This document shows, in pieces, positions 17,863 to 27,728 of a stretch of 64,000 nucleotides of DNA; position 1 is the stretch's first letter; each line of letters starts with the position of its first letter. The translations under genes were made by a program, and so were the position numbers. The stretch covers positions 434,001-498,000 of the forward strand of contig NZ_CP013106.1 of assembly GCF_001431725.1 (NCBI RefSeq), given 5' to 3'. The notes under the pieces are model-generated. The model made no database searches. It was not told the DNA's origin and was given only the letters and a program-made list of their open reading frames with translations. The DNA is from Halomonas huangheensis. GTDB lineage: Bacteria; Pseudomonadota; Gammaproteobacteria; Pseudomonadales; Halomonadaceae.

Positions 17863-18813
17863 TCAGCTGCGGCGTTTGACGCCAGGCAGAACACACAGCA
17901 TTTCGTACAGCAGCGTGGCCCCCATCAGGGCAGTGTTGCCGCTGGGGTCGTAGGGAGGGGCGACTTCGACAAGGTCGCCGCCGACAATGTTCAGTCCCAT
18001 GGCCCCACGCACGATTTCCAGACCTTGCTGAGCGGTGAGACCGCCCATTTCGACGGTGCCGGTACCCGGCGCTACGGACGGGTCCAAACCGTCGATGTCG
18101 AAGGAGATGTACACCGGACCATCGCCCATCTGTTCACGAACCTCGGCCATCAGCGGTTCGAGCGACTTGTACCAGCATTCCTCTGCCTGAACGACACGGA
18201 AGCCCTGGTCGCGGCACCAGTCGAAGTCTTCGGCGGCATAGCCGGTGCCTCGCAGTCCGATCTGCACCACACGCTTGCTGTCGAGCAGGCCTTCTTCCTG
18301 GGCGCGTCGGAACGGGCAGCCGTGGGCGACTTCCTCGCCGAACATGTGCTCATTGATGTCGGCATGGGCATCGATATGAATCAGCCCGACCGGACCGTGC
18401 TTTTTTGCGATGGCACGCAGGATCGGCCAGGTCAGAGTGTGGTCACCACCAAGAGTCAACGGCACGCAGTCATGGGCGAGAACCTCGTCGTAGAAGTTGC
18501 TGATGATGTCGAGGTTCTTTGGCAGGTTGAAGGTATTGATTGGCACATCGCCGATATCCGCGACCTGCAGACTGTCAAAAGGAGCGGAGCGTGTGGCCAT
18601 GTTGTAGGGGCGCAGCATGCGGGACTCATCGCGAATCTGACGCGGGCCAAGGCGAGTGCCGGGACGATTCGAGGTGCCGATATCCATCGGAATGCCGATG
18701 AAGGCAGCGTCGAGCCCCTTGGCAGTTTCCTGTGTCGGTAGACGCATCATGGTGGCGGGGCCACCAGAGCGAGGCATGGTGTTCCCGCCGAGAGGCTGAT
18801 TGAAATCGCTCAT
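17863..18813 (-). CDS. gbuA: Guanidinobutyrase GbuA (ureohydrolase)
   Basis: This 316-residue arginase/agmatinase-family enzyme has the Mn-binding motifs GGDHTLT, IDAHADINEH and SFDIDGLDPSVAPGTGT. The N-terminal MSDFNQPLGGNTMPRSGG and the C-terminal YEMLCVLPGVKRRS agree, from memory, with Pseudomonas guanidinobutyrase rather than with agmatinase SpeB. The reaction is 4-guanidinobutyrate plus water to 4-aminobutyrate plus urea. A good AAGGAAG site precedes ATG 18813. It is the first gene of the long minus-strand operon, with a sigma-54 type promoter about 120 bases upstream. Agmatinase or another guanidino hydrolase activity is the main alternative. Confidence 0.85.
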   Translation of the reverse strand: MSDFNQPLGGNTMPRSGGPATMMRLPTQETAKGLDAAFIGIPMDIGTSNRPGTRLGPRQIRDESRMLRPYNMATRSAPFDSLQVADIGDVPINTFNLPKNLDIISNFYDEVLAHDCVPLTLGGDHTLTWPILRAIAKKHGPVGLIHIDAHADINEHMFGEEVAHGCPFRRAQEEGLLDSKRVVQIGLRGTGYAAEDFDWCRDQGFRVVQAEECWYKSLEPLMAEVREQMGDGPVYISFDIDGLDPSVAPGTGTVEMGGLTAQQGLEIVRGAMGLNIVGGDLVEVAPPYDPSGNTALMGATLLYEMLCVLPGVKRRS

Positions 18814-18861
18814 GAAGGCTTCCTTGGTTTGATGGCTGTGAGATTCTGTTGTGATCAGTCT

Positions 18862-18892
18862 CATGAGTTACGCTGGGGCATAACAACTCATG
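18862..18892 (-). promoter_or_regulatory. Stem-loop in gbuA leader
   Basis: CATGAGTTA (18862-18870) pairs with TAACaACTCATG (18881-18892) with one bulged base. It lies in the predicted 5' leader between the sigma-54 promoter and the gbuA start. It could influence mRNA stability or translation. It lacks the ACGR loops of the guanidine-II class, so I do not call a riboswitch. Confidence 0.3.
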
Positions 18893-18929
18893 GTCAGAGC
18901 GCAGGCTGTGCGCCAGGTGAACAGCTACT

Positions 18930-18945
18930 AGCACCTGGCGTGCCA
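18930..18945 (-). promoter_or_regulatory. Sigma-54 (-24/-12) promoter of gbuA operon
   Basis: Read on the minus strand this is TGGCACGCCAGGTGCT. It has the complete -24 element TGGCACG, the required spacing of ten bases between the GG and GC doublets, and a -12 GTGCT differing from consensus TTGCW at one base. It lies 117-132 bases before the gbuA start and is divergent from a sigma-54 activator gene. A perfect 9-bp inverted repeat (CGCCAGGTG at 18911-18919, CACCTGGCG at 18932-18940) overlaps the promoter. Confidence 0.72.
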
Positions 18946-19124
18946 ATAACTGATATTTTACGACTAAGGTCTATTCTGGAGTGGCGGATACCAGCAGAAA
19001 CGTCGCTGGTGATGGCTTGGATGCCTCATAAGGCAGTGCTTGACCAGCAGCCGATCCATTTATTGATCACATTGGCGTGACGGGTGATACAATTTCGAAT
19101 CAGTGATGCAAAAGTGAATCAGCC

Positions 19125-20552
<1,428 letters not shown>

Positions 20553-20783
20553 AAGTAAGAGGGAAGGGGAAAGAAGGGAGAACTAACCCCCGCATCCCGA
20601 ATTCTTGTCTGTAAACCAGCGGTAAGCACTGGATGGCTCCTGTCTCGCAGCTCGAGACTCGGCGCTTACCGCTCCTATCTTCCCTCTTCGACCTTCCTTC
20701 TTCCCTCTTCCCCCCCCCCCGATACAAACAAATTGCATCTGCCTATCTTGCGCGCTGGCGGGTGGCAGTGATAGCGTTAAAAA
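20553..20783. repeat. Intergenic repeat-like element with nested hairpin and C11 tract
   Basis: A purine-rich run (20553-20585) and a pyrimidine-rich run (20678-20720) flank a nested inverted repeat. The outer arms are AGCGGTAAGC (20618-20627) and GCTTACCGCT (20664-20673). The inner arms are GTCTCG (20642-20647) and CGAGAC (20653-20658). The pyrimidine run ends in eleven consecutive C residues (20710-20720). The layout resembles a dispersed extragenic palindromic element, and the tail resembles the TTCTTCC-rich repeats near 31 and 33 kb. No gene is visible. Confidence 0.5.
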
Positions 20784-20805
20784 ACAATTTATCATGATAA
20801 ATTGT
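20784..20805. promoter_or_regulatory. 22-bp perfect palindromic operator
   Basis: The left half ACAATTTATCA is followed by its exact reverse complement, giving a 22-bp perfect palindrome in the leader of the yfcC-DUF1028-amidohydrolase operon. The size and symmetry suit a dimeric regulator. The convergent FCD-GntR protein at the end of this operon is the obvious candidate, but this is inference. Confidence 0.6.
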
Positions 20806-20931
20806 CTGTCATGAATGGCTCGTCAGGACACTTCTGCTGTCCGGGAGACGATCTTGCCCCCGGTGTCCGGTACCGCAGGCCATTGGCTGGACGCGATACG
20901 GGACCCTTGCGTTCTCAACAAGGACAACCAT

Positions 20932-22320
20932 ATGAATACGCGAGACCAGGCGCTATCACAGCGCAAGAAGTGGTACCGCACAGTGCCTGACCCGATGGTG
21001 CTGATCTTTCTGATTCTGTTGGCAACCTATGCGTTGACCTTCCTGATTCCTGCCGGTGAATACGAGCGGGTGATGATGGATGGTCGAACTCGGGTGGTGC
21101 CGGATTCCTTTCATTACCTTACCGATGTTGCTGCGCTATCGCCCTTCGATATCTTTGTGGCGATTCCTCGGGGGCTGAATGAGGCCTCTCTGTATCTATT
21201 CATCGTGTTCATTGCCGGTGGACTCTTTCACATATTGCAGAAGACAGGTGCGCTGGAGAATGCCATTGGTGTCGCCGTGCATCGGGCCGGAGTCGAGCGC
21301 CGCAATGTCATCATCACCGTCGGTACCTTCATCTACGGGTTCTTTGGCGTCGCCGTGGGTTTCGAGAACAACATCGCGCTGGTGCCGATTGCCGTATTGA
21401 TTGCCAGTGCCGTTGGCTGTTCAAGTCTGGTGGGCACAACCATGGCGGTGGGCGGCATCGGTGTCGGTTTTGCGTTGTCACCGATCAATCCCTATACCGT
21501 GGGCGTTGCCCAGGGGATAGCCGAGTTGCCGACCTTTTCGGGAGCCTGGTTGCGGACGCTGTTGGTGTTGGCGTCGCTGGGCCTGTTGTCGTTCTACATC
21601 TGCCGCTTCGTAACCCGTATGGATTTCGAAGAGCCGGGTGATGCCAAGGCGATGAGCAAGTCACTGGCGGAATACTCCATGTCGAAACGCGACAAGTGGA
21701 CGCTGGTGGTATTTGTCGGTGGCCTGGTGGCGATGCTGGTCGGGGTTTTCACCCAAGGGTGGTACATCAATGAAATCGCCGGCATGTTCCTGCTGATCGC
21801 GATTGTCATCGGCATCGTCAACGGCTTGTCCGCCAATGAGATCGTCAAGCAGATGATGGAAGGCGCCTCCGGCGTGACTGCCGGGGCGCTGGTGATCGGT
21901 CTGGCGGCGTCGATTCAGGTGATTCTCAATGAAGCCCAGATCATCGACACCATCGTCCATGGGCTGAGCAGTTTGATACAGGGTATTCCTGCGTCGCTGT
22001 CAGCAATAATGGCCAGCGTGGTACAAGGCATCATCAACCTGTTCGTTCCCTCTGGATCGGGACAGGCGCTGGTCACCATGCCGATTCTGATTCCGGTGGC
22101 TGACCTGGTCGGCATGAGCCGTCAGTTGATGATCACTGCCTTCCAGGTCGGTGATGGCCTGACCAATCTGATCGTCCCGACCTCCGGCGGCACTCTGGCG
22201 ATGCTGGCATTGGGCCGCGTCTCTTACGAAAAATGGCTCAAGGCGATCCTGCCATTCATGGTGCTGGTCTATGTGCTGTGCTGGGTCGGCCTGGTTGTTG
22301 GCCACCTGGTAGGGTACTGA
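20932..22320 (+). CDS. YfcC/ArcD-superfamily carboxylate or amino acid carrier
   Basis: This 462-residue inner-membrane protein has about 12 hydrophobic segments and the YfcC (anaerobic C4-dicarboxylate carrier-like) pattern. Visible signatures are TYALTFLIPAGEYER, GVAVGFENNIALVPIAVLIA and NLFVPSGSGQALVTMPILIP. Family members carry dicarboxylates, basic amino acids or peptides. The start at 20932 is set by AAGGA 9 bases upstream. DUF1028 follows 4 bases after the stop, so the product probably imports the substrate processed by the next two enzymes. Confidence 0.83.
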   Translation: MNTRDQALSQRKKWYRTVPDPMVLIFLILLATYALTFLIPAGEYERVMMDGRTRVVPDSFHYLTDVAALSPFDIFVAIPRGLNEASLYLFIVFIAGGLFHILQKTGALENAIGVAVHRAGVERRNVIITVGTFIYGFFGVAVGFENNIALVPIAVLIASAVGCSSLVGTTMAVGGIGVGFALSPINPYTVGVAQGIAELPTFSGAWLRTLLVLASLGLLSFYICRFVTRMDFEEPGDAKAMSKSLAEYSMSKRDKWTLVVFVGGLVAMLVGVFTQGWYINEIAGMFLLIAIVIGIVNGLSANEIVKQMMEGASGVTAGALVIGLAASIQVILNEAQIIDTIVHGLSSLIQGIPASLSAIMASVVQGIINLFVPSGSGQALVTMPILIPVADLVGMSRQLMITAFQVGDGLTNLIVPTSGGTLAMLALGRVSYEKWLKAILPFMVLVYVLCWVGLVVGHLVGY

Positions 22321-22324
22321 GCCA

Positions 22325-23029
22325 ATGACTCTTTCGTTGCTTCACGTTCACCCTCAGACCGGAACAGTGGCCGCATTAACGGCCACTGGTGGGGTGGCGG
22401 TGGGTGGCTATGTGCACCATGCATGGCGCGGTGTCGGTGCCTGCGCCACTCAGGGTCTGACGACCAATCCATGGTACCCGCGTGCTCTAAGGCCGCTGCT
22501 TGAACAGGGGGCTGAGGCATCTTCTGCGTTGCAGAGGGTGATATCCGCAGACTCCGGCGCCGCACGTCGACAGTGCCTGGTCATGGACGCCAATGGCCGG
22601 GCTGCGGTGCACAGTGGTGCGGATAATCTGCCCTGTGTGGCTTCTCGCCTTGCTACCGGTGTCGCTGTGGCCGGCAATATGTTGGCCGGCGACAGGGTTG
22701 TCCACGCCTTGTTCGAAAGCTTTCTACGCGCCAACTGCGATAACAGTGAGGCGGTGCTGAACGGCAGAGAGGCTCCGAACTATCGGGACAATTACGAGAC
22801 CGGATTGCCGGAAAGTCTGGTGACGAGCCTGGCGTCAGCGCTGGACGCCGGCGGCGATGTGCGCGGCGCTCGCTCGGCGGCACTGCGCATCGAGTCCTTC
22901 GCCTCTGCGCCGATTGATCTACGCGTGGACTGGTCAGAGGGCGATCTGATCAGCCAATTGCAGGGCCTGGTGCAGCGTGTTCGAGCACCGGAGTTTGCGG
23001 AATTTCTTGCCTCCCTGCCAGCGCGCTGA
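22325..23029 (+). CDS. DUF1028 Ntn-hydrolase-like protein
   Basis: The 234-residue protein matches the DUF1028 family. Characteristic segments are GVGACATQGLTTNPWYPRALRPLL near residue 40, RQCLVMDANGRAAVHSG and the C-terminal DLRVDWSEGDLISQL. The family has an Ntn-hydrolase-like fold and is suspected to be an amidohydrolase or peptidase, but its reaction is not established to my knowledge. It sits 4 bases after the carrier gene and 67 bases before an M20 amidohydrolase gene. This suggests a stepwise uptake and amide-hydrolysis module. Confidence 0.82.
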   Translation: MTLSLLHVHPQTGTVAALTATGGVAVGGYVHHAWRGVGACATQGLTTNPWYPRALRPLLEQGAEASSALQRVISADSGAARRQCLVMDANGRAAVHSGADNLPCVASRLATGVAVAGNMLAGDRVVHALFESFLRANCDNSEAVLNGREAPNYRDNYETGLPESLVTSLASALDAGGDVRGARSAALRIESFASAPIDLRVDWSEGDLISQLQGLVQRVRAPEFAEFLASLPAR

Positions 23030-23096
23030 AAGCGCCAGACGGCAGGTAGCGGCTCGGCAGTCATGCTGCTGAGCACATGACTTCTGGAGATATACC

Positions 23097-24332
23097 ATGA
23101 CATCAACGTCGCTCGACCTGGGGCAGGTGCTGCTGCAGCGCCTTGATGAGGCAGGCCAGTGCTCCGAGCCGGGGCCTGGGGTAACGCGCCTGTTCTGCTC
23201 TCCGCAGCACCGTGAGGTGTTGGATATCATTGCTGACTGGATGCGTGCCGCGGGGCTGACGCCGGAGCTGGATGCCGCTGGCAACCTGGTGGGGCGCTGT
23301 GCTCGTGCCCTGGCCGGAGAGCCGACACTGATCATGGGCTCCCATCAGGACACCGTGATGGAAGGCGGTAAGTATGACGGCATGCTGGGGGTGGCTCTGC
23401 CGATTCTGGCGCTGGAGCAACTACGTCGTGAAGGCTGTGAGCTACCTTATGGCGTGGAAGTGGTGGCCTTCGGCGATGAGGAGGGGACTCGCTTCCAATC
23501 GACACTGATCGGCAGTCGCGCACTGGCAGGCAATTTCGAAGCGTCCTGCCTGGATGCCACGGATGCTGAAGGTATTTCGGTTCGGCAGGCGCTTGAGGCG
23601 TTCGGTGGTGCTCCGGATGCCATTGCCGAGGTGGCTCGCGATCCCGATCACGTGCTGGGTTATGTCGAGGTGCATATCGAACAGGGCCCTGTGCTTGAAC
23701 AGCGCGACCATGCAGTGGGCGTAGTGACCGCATTGACGGGCATCGAACGCCACCGTATTCAGGTATCCGGCAAGGCCGGGCATGCCGGGACGACTCCCAT
23801 GGAAGGGCGTCGGGATGCACTGGTAGGGGCTGCCGAGATGATCCTCGAAGCTAACCGTGTGTTACATGCCAGCGAGGATTTCGTGGGTGTCGTCGGAAAG
23901 CTCGAGGTGCGACCCAACGCGGTCAACGTCATTCCCTCGCAGGTGACCTTCACCCTTGAGCTGCGCTCACCGCAGGCGGAAGTTCGAGCACGAGGGCGCA
24001 AGCAGATTCTCGATGCCTATACCGCAATTGCCGAGCGCTACCAGCTCGAGTTGAACACTGAGCAGACCTATTCTGCGGAGGCGGTGGACTGCGCCCCTCG
24101 CTTGATCAATGCTCTGACACAAGCTTGTGCTGACGGTAATGAATCTGCGGAGTTGCTGTTCAGTGGCGCTGGTCACGATGGTCTGGCGATGTGCGAGTTG
24201 ACCGATATCGGCATGCTGTTCGTTCGTTGCCGCGATGGTCTCAGCCATCATCCGGATGAATCGATCAGCGCAGCCGATGCTGCCTCAGCCACTCGGGTGT
24301 TGATGCAGTTTCTCAGGGCCTTCGAAGCTTGA
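23097..24332 (+). CDS. Allantoate amidohydrolase / N-carbamoyl-L-amino acid hydrolase-type M20 enzyme
   Basis: The 411-residue zinc-dependent M20 enzyme carries GSHQDTVMEGGKYDGMLGV, with the metal-binding His and Asp, and FGDEEGTRFQ with the catalytic Glu. It also has HIEQGPVLE, the dimerisation-domain GKAGHAGTTPM and C-terminal FSGAGHDGLAM. This is the allantoate amidohydrolase/hydantoinase-carbamoylase subfamily. It would release ammonia, and carbon dioxide in the carbamoylase case, from a ureido compound. The exact substrate cannot be chosen from sequence. A GGAG site precedes the ATG. Confidence 0.85.
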   Translation: MTSTSLDLGQVLLQRLDEAGQCSEPGPGVTRLFCSPQHREVLDIIADWMRAAGLTPELDAAGNLVGRCARALAGEPTLIMGSHQDTVMEGGKYDGMLGVALPILALEQLRREGCELPYGVEVVAFGDEEGTRFQSTLIGSRALAGNFEASCLDATDAEGISVRQALEAFGGAPDAIAEVARDPDHVLGYVEVHIEQGPVLEQRDHAVGVVTALTGIERHRIQVSGKAGHAGTTPMEGRRDALVGAAEMILEANRVLHASEDFVGVVGKLEVRPNAVNVIPSQVTFTLELRSPQAEVRARGRKQILDAYTAIAERYQLELNTEQTYSAEAVDCAPRLINALTQACADGNESAELLFSGAGHDGLAMCELTDIGMLFVRCRDGLSHHPDESISAADAASATRVLMQFLRAFEA

Positions 24333-24358
24333 GGGTGGTTTGAGCGACTTGCCTCGCA

Positions 24359-25117
24359 TCAACGATCGAGGTTCTCGTTCAAGAAGCCTCGTTTCATCTG
24401 GGCCTCATTGTCATTCATGATCGCCTGCGCTTCGATCAGGTGCTCCTTCATCAGTTCGCGGGCACGCTCGGCGTCACCATCTTCGATGGCGTCGAGTAGC
24501 CAGCCATGGTATTGGCAGCCACAGGGGCCGATGTGGTGGTCGCCAGGTTCGTACAGACGCCGATAGACGGTGAGATCGGATAATACCTGAGCCGTGAAAC
24601 GAATAATGAATGCCAGCAGGGCGTTTCCGCCGGAGAGTGCCGCTAGCTCTTGATGGAAATTCAGCGAATCGATGTGCTGTTGACGCTCGGCATTGAGGTC
24701 CGCTGCCGCTTCGGAATAGCTAGCGAGGCTGGCGCGGAGCCGAGCGATATCCTCAGCGGCGACTTTGCCCGCCAGGGAGGCCACCAGCTCCGGTTCGAGG
24801 GCGAGACGAATCTGATAGACATCGCGTATCGATATATCCTTGAAGTACAGGTAGTGACTCAGCAGCGATATTGCTCGTGACTCACTCATCTCCCGCACGA
24901 AAACCCCACCTCCCGGACCGGTACGTGTTTCCACCAGTCCCTGGGCCTCCAGCACGCGAGTGCTCTCACGCACGGTGCCCTTGGAGACACCGAGTGTTGC
25001 CATCAGCTCTGCTTCACCGGGAAGGCGGTCTCCGGGGGTCAGCTGGCGGTCAACGATCCAGCCCTTGATGACCTCTGCTATCTGATAGGGGCGCCTTCGC
25101 GACGATGCTCCTGCCAT
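24359..25117 (-). CDS. GntR-family regulator, FCD (FadR) subgroup
   Basis: The 252-residue regulator has an N-terminal winged helix (GDRLPGEAELMATLGVSKGTVRESTRVLEAQGLVETRTGPGGGVFV). An all-helical FCD effector domain follows, with likely metal or ligand histidines in NFHQELA and EHLIEAQ. It converges on the end of the carrier-DUF1028-amidohydrolase operon and probably represses it through the palindrome at 20784-20805. I place the start at ATG 25117; a TTG five codons upstream (25132) is possible. Confidence 0.85.
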   Translation of the reverse strand: MAGASSRRRPYQIAEVIKGWIVDRQLTPGDRLPGEAELMATLGVSKGTVRESTRVLEAQGLVETRTGPGGGVFVREMSESRAISLLSHYLYFKDISIRDVYQIRLALEPELVASLAGKVAAEDIARLRASLASYSEAAADLNAERQQHIDSLNFHQELAALSGGNALLAFIIRFTAQVLSDLTVYRRLYEPGDHHIGPCGCQYHGWLLDAIEDGDAERARELMKEHLIEAQAIMNDNEAQMKRGFLNENLDR

Positions 25118-25282
25118 ATCCTGAGTGCTCAATGAAGTTTGGAATACAGGGTACCAGATCGCTGCGGCGCAATTGATGGATGATTGATCGATACAGTGCT
25201 GTCTATCTTTGTAATCTAATGTGATATTGTGTAATCAAGATATCGCGACGCATATACAATGCGAATCACAAGGGGTGGAGAT

Positions 25283-25333
25283 AAACAAGAATCCAACTCA
25301 AACAAGAAACCCACCCAAACAAGAAGTGGATTC
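25283..25333 (+). repeat. Three tandem 17-bp direct repeats upstream of GGDEF-EAL gene
   Basis: The 9-mer AAACAAGAA begins at 25283, 25300 and 25317, exactly 17 bases apart. Each copy is followed by a partly conserved 8-base segment. The array lies 124-174 bases before the GGDEF-EAL start and could be a cooperative regulator-binding array. The rest of the 25118-25456 gap holds two TGTAATC copies 20 bases apart (25210-25216, 25230-25236) and no gene. Confidence 0.55.
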
Positions 25334-25456
25334 CAACAGGTAGATTGTCCGCCAGGGAAGCTGGTATTGGCTGCCAGCGATGTCTGGCAAGAGGGTGGCG
25401 CCTTCGGCGTCAGCAACGGATTGTAGATCTGCTGGCGTATTCTGGAGCGACACTGA

Positions 25457-27727
25457 ATGTCTTTTCGTACCCGTTTATTGCTGGTCATGCTATTGCTCAC
25501 AGTGAGCGTACAGTTGGCTGTTGCCTGGAGCGTGCTGAGCACACTCAGGAGCAACACGCTGTATGCTGCCGAGCAGGACCTGCATGTTGGCGTAGCGGTG
25601 GCCCGGGACCTGCTTGCCAGGCACGCAGAGCGGTTTCAGGAGGGTGTAGAGCGGATTGTCGATACAGAATTCGGCGATCGCCTGACACTGGCGGAAATGG
25701 AGCAACAGTGGCATGGACTGCTCGAACGCAGTGAGGCTGACATCGCTGTGTTGCTGGATAGCCAGGGCCAGGTGCTGGCCAGCCGGTATCCTCCTGGTGA
25801 CTTACGTTATGTCGCTCCAGCCTTCCGGTCCTTGAGTAGTGTGTCGTCGGGCGATATCGAGCTTATTGCCATAAATGACCAATTCTACCAGGTGGTAGCT
25901 GTTGAGCTGTCGGGCGAAGAGCCGCCCCATTCCGTGAAACTGGGCTTTGCACTGGACATGGCATTGTTTGATGAGGTTGCCAGGCTCACGCGTACACAAG
26001 TAACGGTGCGGCTGTCACAAGGCGTGCCTGGAGAGTTGATCGGTGCGGTCGCAGATAAGCGTTATCTCGAGAGCAGCATCGATTTGGGAGGAGGTCCAGG
26101 TGGCACAGTCGAGCTGGTTGCCCGGCAATCCTACGATGAGCTCTTTGCACCATACCGTAAGCTTAGCCGCAACCTGCTGATGACCTTTGTCGTTACCTTC
26201 CTGATTACTCTGGTTGTTGCTGCGCTGATTGTACGTAGCGTTAGCCGGCCATTATTGCGGTTGGTGGGGGCGGCGAGGAGTGTCGGTCAAGGGCAGCGTC
26301 TGGACCAGATGCGTTTGCCGAAGAGCGGCGAAGCCGGATTGCTGTCGCGTACGTTGATCCAACTACAGGAAGATATCGCGGGACGAGAGGTCGAACTGCA
26401 TCGCCAGTCGCGTCAGGATCAACTGACGGGGCTGGGTAATCGCACTCAGGCCAACGAGGACATTGAAGCAGCGATTGCCACTGGCACTCCCTTCACTCTG
26501 CTGCGGCTGACCGTCAACCACATGCGGCGTATCAACGATACCTTTGGCCATGAGTTGGGCGATCAGGTTCTGCGGACCCTTGCCGAGCGGCTGCAGGAAT
26601 TACCCCCCGCGAAACATGGCGCCTATCGCCTGAGTGGTGATGAGTTCCTGTTGTTGCTGGATGTCCCACGTATTGTGCCGCTGTGGGTTTCCGACTCCTA
26701 TCGTCGCTTGACTCGCCCCATTCTGCTGGATGGTTCACTAATGAACATCAACTGTGCACTGGGCGAAGTTCGCTTTCCGGAGCACGGAGATGGAGCCAAT
26801 CTACTGCTGCGTCGAGCCGAAATAGCACTCGAGCATGCTCGAGCCGGTCGCACCATTCACCGCTGTTACATGGACGGCCAGGATGAAAGCCATTTACGGC
26901 GGCTGGCACTGGTGCATGACCTCCAGGAGGCGACTGAGCGTGCCGAACTGCGGCTGTGCTATCAGCCACAAGTGGATGCAATCTCGGGGCGGATAACCGG
27001 GGTGGAAGCACTGATGCGTTGGGATCATCCTCTGCTCGGCAGCATCTCTCCGGATGAATTCATCAGCCTGGCGGAGGGGTCGGGCAATGTGCAGCGCCTG
27101 ACCAGTTGGCTGATCAACAGTGCCTGTCATCAGCTGGCGGAGTGGCTGGCTCAGGGACTGGATCTGCGCATGGGAATCAATGTGTCGGCCATGGATCTCG
27201 AGGATCCGGGGTTGGTGGCGCGGACGCGTACCGCAATGGCGCGTTATGGCATCGAAGGCAAGCGGCTGTGTGTCGAGGTCACCGAGAGTGCCATCATGCA
27301 CTCTCCTGAACGAGCTGCACGCATGCTCAAGGCGTTGCAGTGTATGGGGGTAGAGCTGGCCATCGATGACTTCGGAACCGGCTACTCGTCTCTGGCGCAA
27401 TTGCAGCGACTGCCTGTTCAGGAACTGAAGATCGACAAGTCCTTCATGTCTGAGCTTACACCGAACTCCGAGGGCGCAGTGATTGTGTCCTCAACCATTG
27501 AACTGGCGCGCAGCCTCGAATTAAGGGTTGTCGCGGAAGGTGTCGAAACGACCGAGGTTGCCAGCTTCCTGGCACAATCTGGATGTACCACGCTACAGGG
27601 CTATGTCTATAGCAGGCCATTATCTGCCGAGGCCATGACTGTCTGGCTGCATGAACATCTGCAGGTCGAAATTCGCAATGATGATGTTGTCAGCATCCTC
27701 AGCACTCGTCCGAGCAACCTCGAATAG
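25457..27727 (+). CDS. Membrane GGDEF-EAL cyclic-di-GMP protein
   Basis: The 756-residue protein starts with a transmembrane helix (about 5-25) and a periplasmic sensory segment (about 26-238). A second helix (about 240-262) and a HAMP-like linker (to about 310) follow, then GGDEF (about 330-480) and EAL (about 495-745). The cyclase motif reads SGDEF (393-397) and has no upstream RxxD inhibitory site. The EAL domain looks complete: EALMRWDH (517-524), EVTES, DDFGTGYSS, LKIDKSF and EGVET. A phosphodiesterase with a regulatory or weakly active cyclase domain is the best reading. GGAG precedes the ATG by 9 bases. Confidence 0.9.
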   Translation: MSFRTRLLLVMLLLTVSVQLAVAWSVLSTLRSNTLYAAEQDLHVGVAVARDLLARHAERFQEGVERIVDTEFGDRLTLAEMEQQWHGLLERSEADIAVLLDSQGQVLASRYPPGDLRYVAPAFRSLSSVSSGDIELIAINDQFYQVVAVELSGEEPPHSVKLGFALDMALFDEVARLTRTQVTVRLSQGVPGELIGAVADKRYLESSIDLGGGPGGTVELVARQSYDELFAPYRKLSRNLLMTFVVTFLITLVVAALIVRSVSRPLLRLVGAARSVGQGQRLDQMRLPKSGEAGLLSRTLIQLQEDIAGREVELHRQSRQDQLTGLGNRTQANEDIEAAIATGTPFTLLRLTVNHMRRINDTFGHELGDQVLRTLAERLQELPPAKHGAYRLSGDEFLLLLDVPRIVPLWVSDSYRRLTRPILLDGSLMNINCALGEVRFPEHGDGANLLLRRAEIALEHARAGRTIHRCYMDGQDESHLRRLALVHDLQEATERAELRLCYQPQVDAISGRITGVEALMRWDHPLLGSISPDEFISLAEGSGNVQRLTSWLINSACHQLAEWLAQGLDLRMGINVSAMDLEDPGLVARTRTAMARYGIEGKRLCVEVTESAIMHSPERAARMLKALQCMGVELAIDDFGTGYSSLAQLQRLPVQELKIDKSFMSELTPNSEGAVIVSSTIELARSLELRVVAEGVETTEVASFLAQSGCTTLQGYVYSRPLSAEAMTVWLHEHLQVEIRNDDVVSILSTRPSNLE

Positions 27728-27728
27728 A

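Noticed and set aside
17551..18741. Open frame of almost 400 codons opposite gbuA and the YjiH-type gene
   Set aside because: It covers two well-supported genes and the promoterless gap between them; no domain is recognisable.
18814..18930. Guanidine riboswitch in the gbuA leader
   Set aside because: A stem-loop exists, but the paired ACGR-loop hairpins of the guanidine-II class and the larger guanidine-I core are not visible, and a sigma-54 activator explains control.
20761..20783. Sigma-54 promoter for the YfcC-type operon
   Set aside because: TGGCAGTGATAGC has its GC doublet two bases too close to the GG, so the -24/-12 spacing fails.
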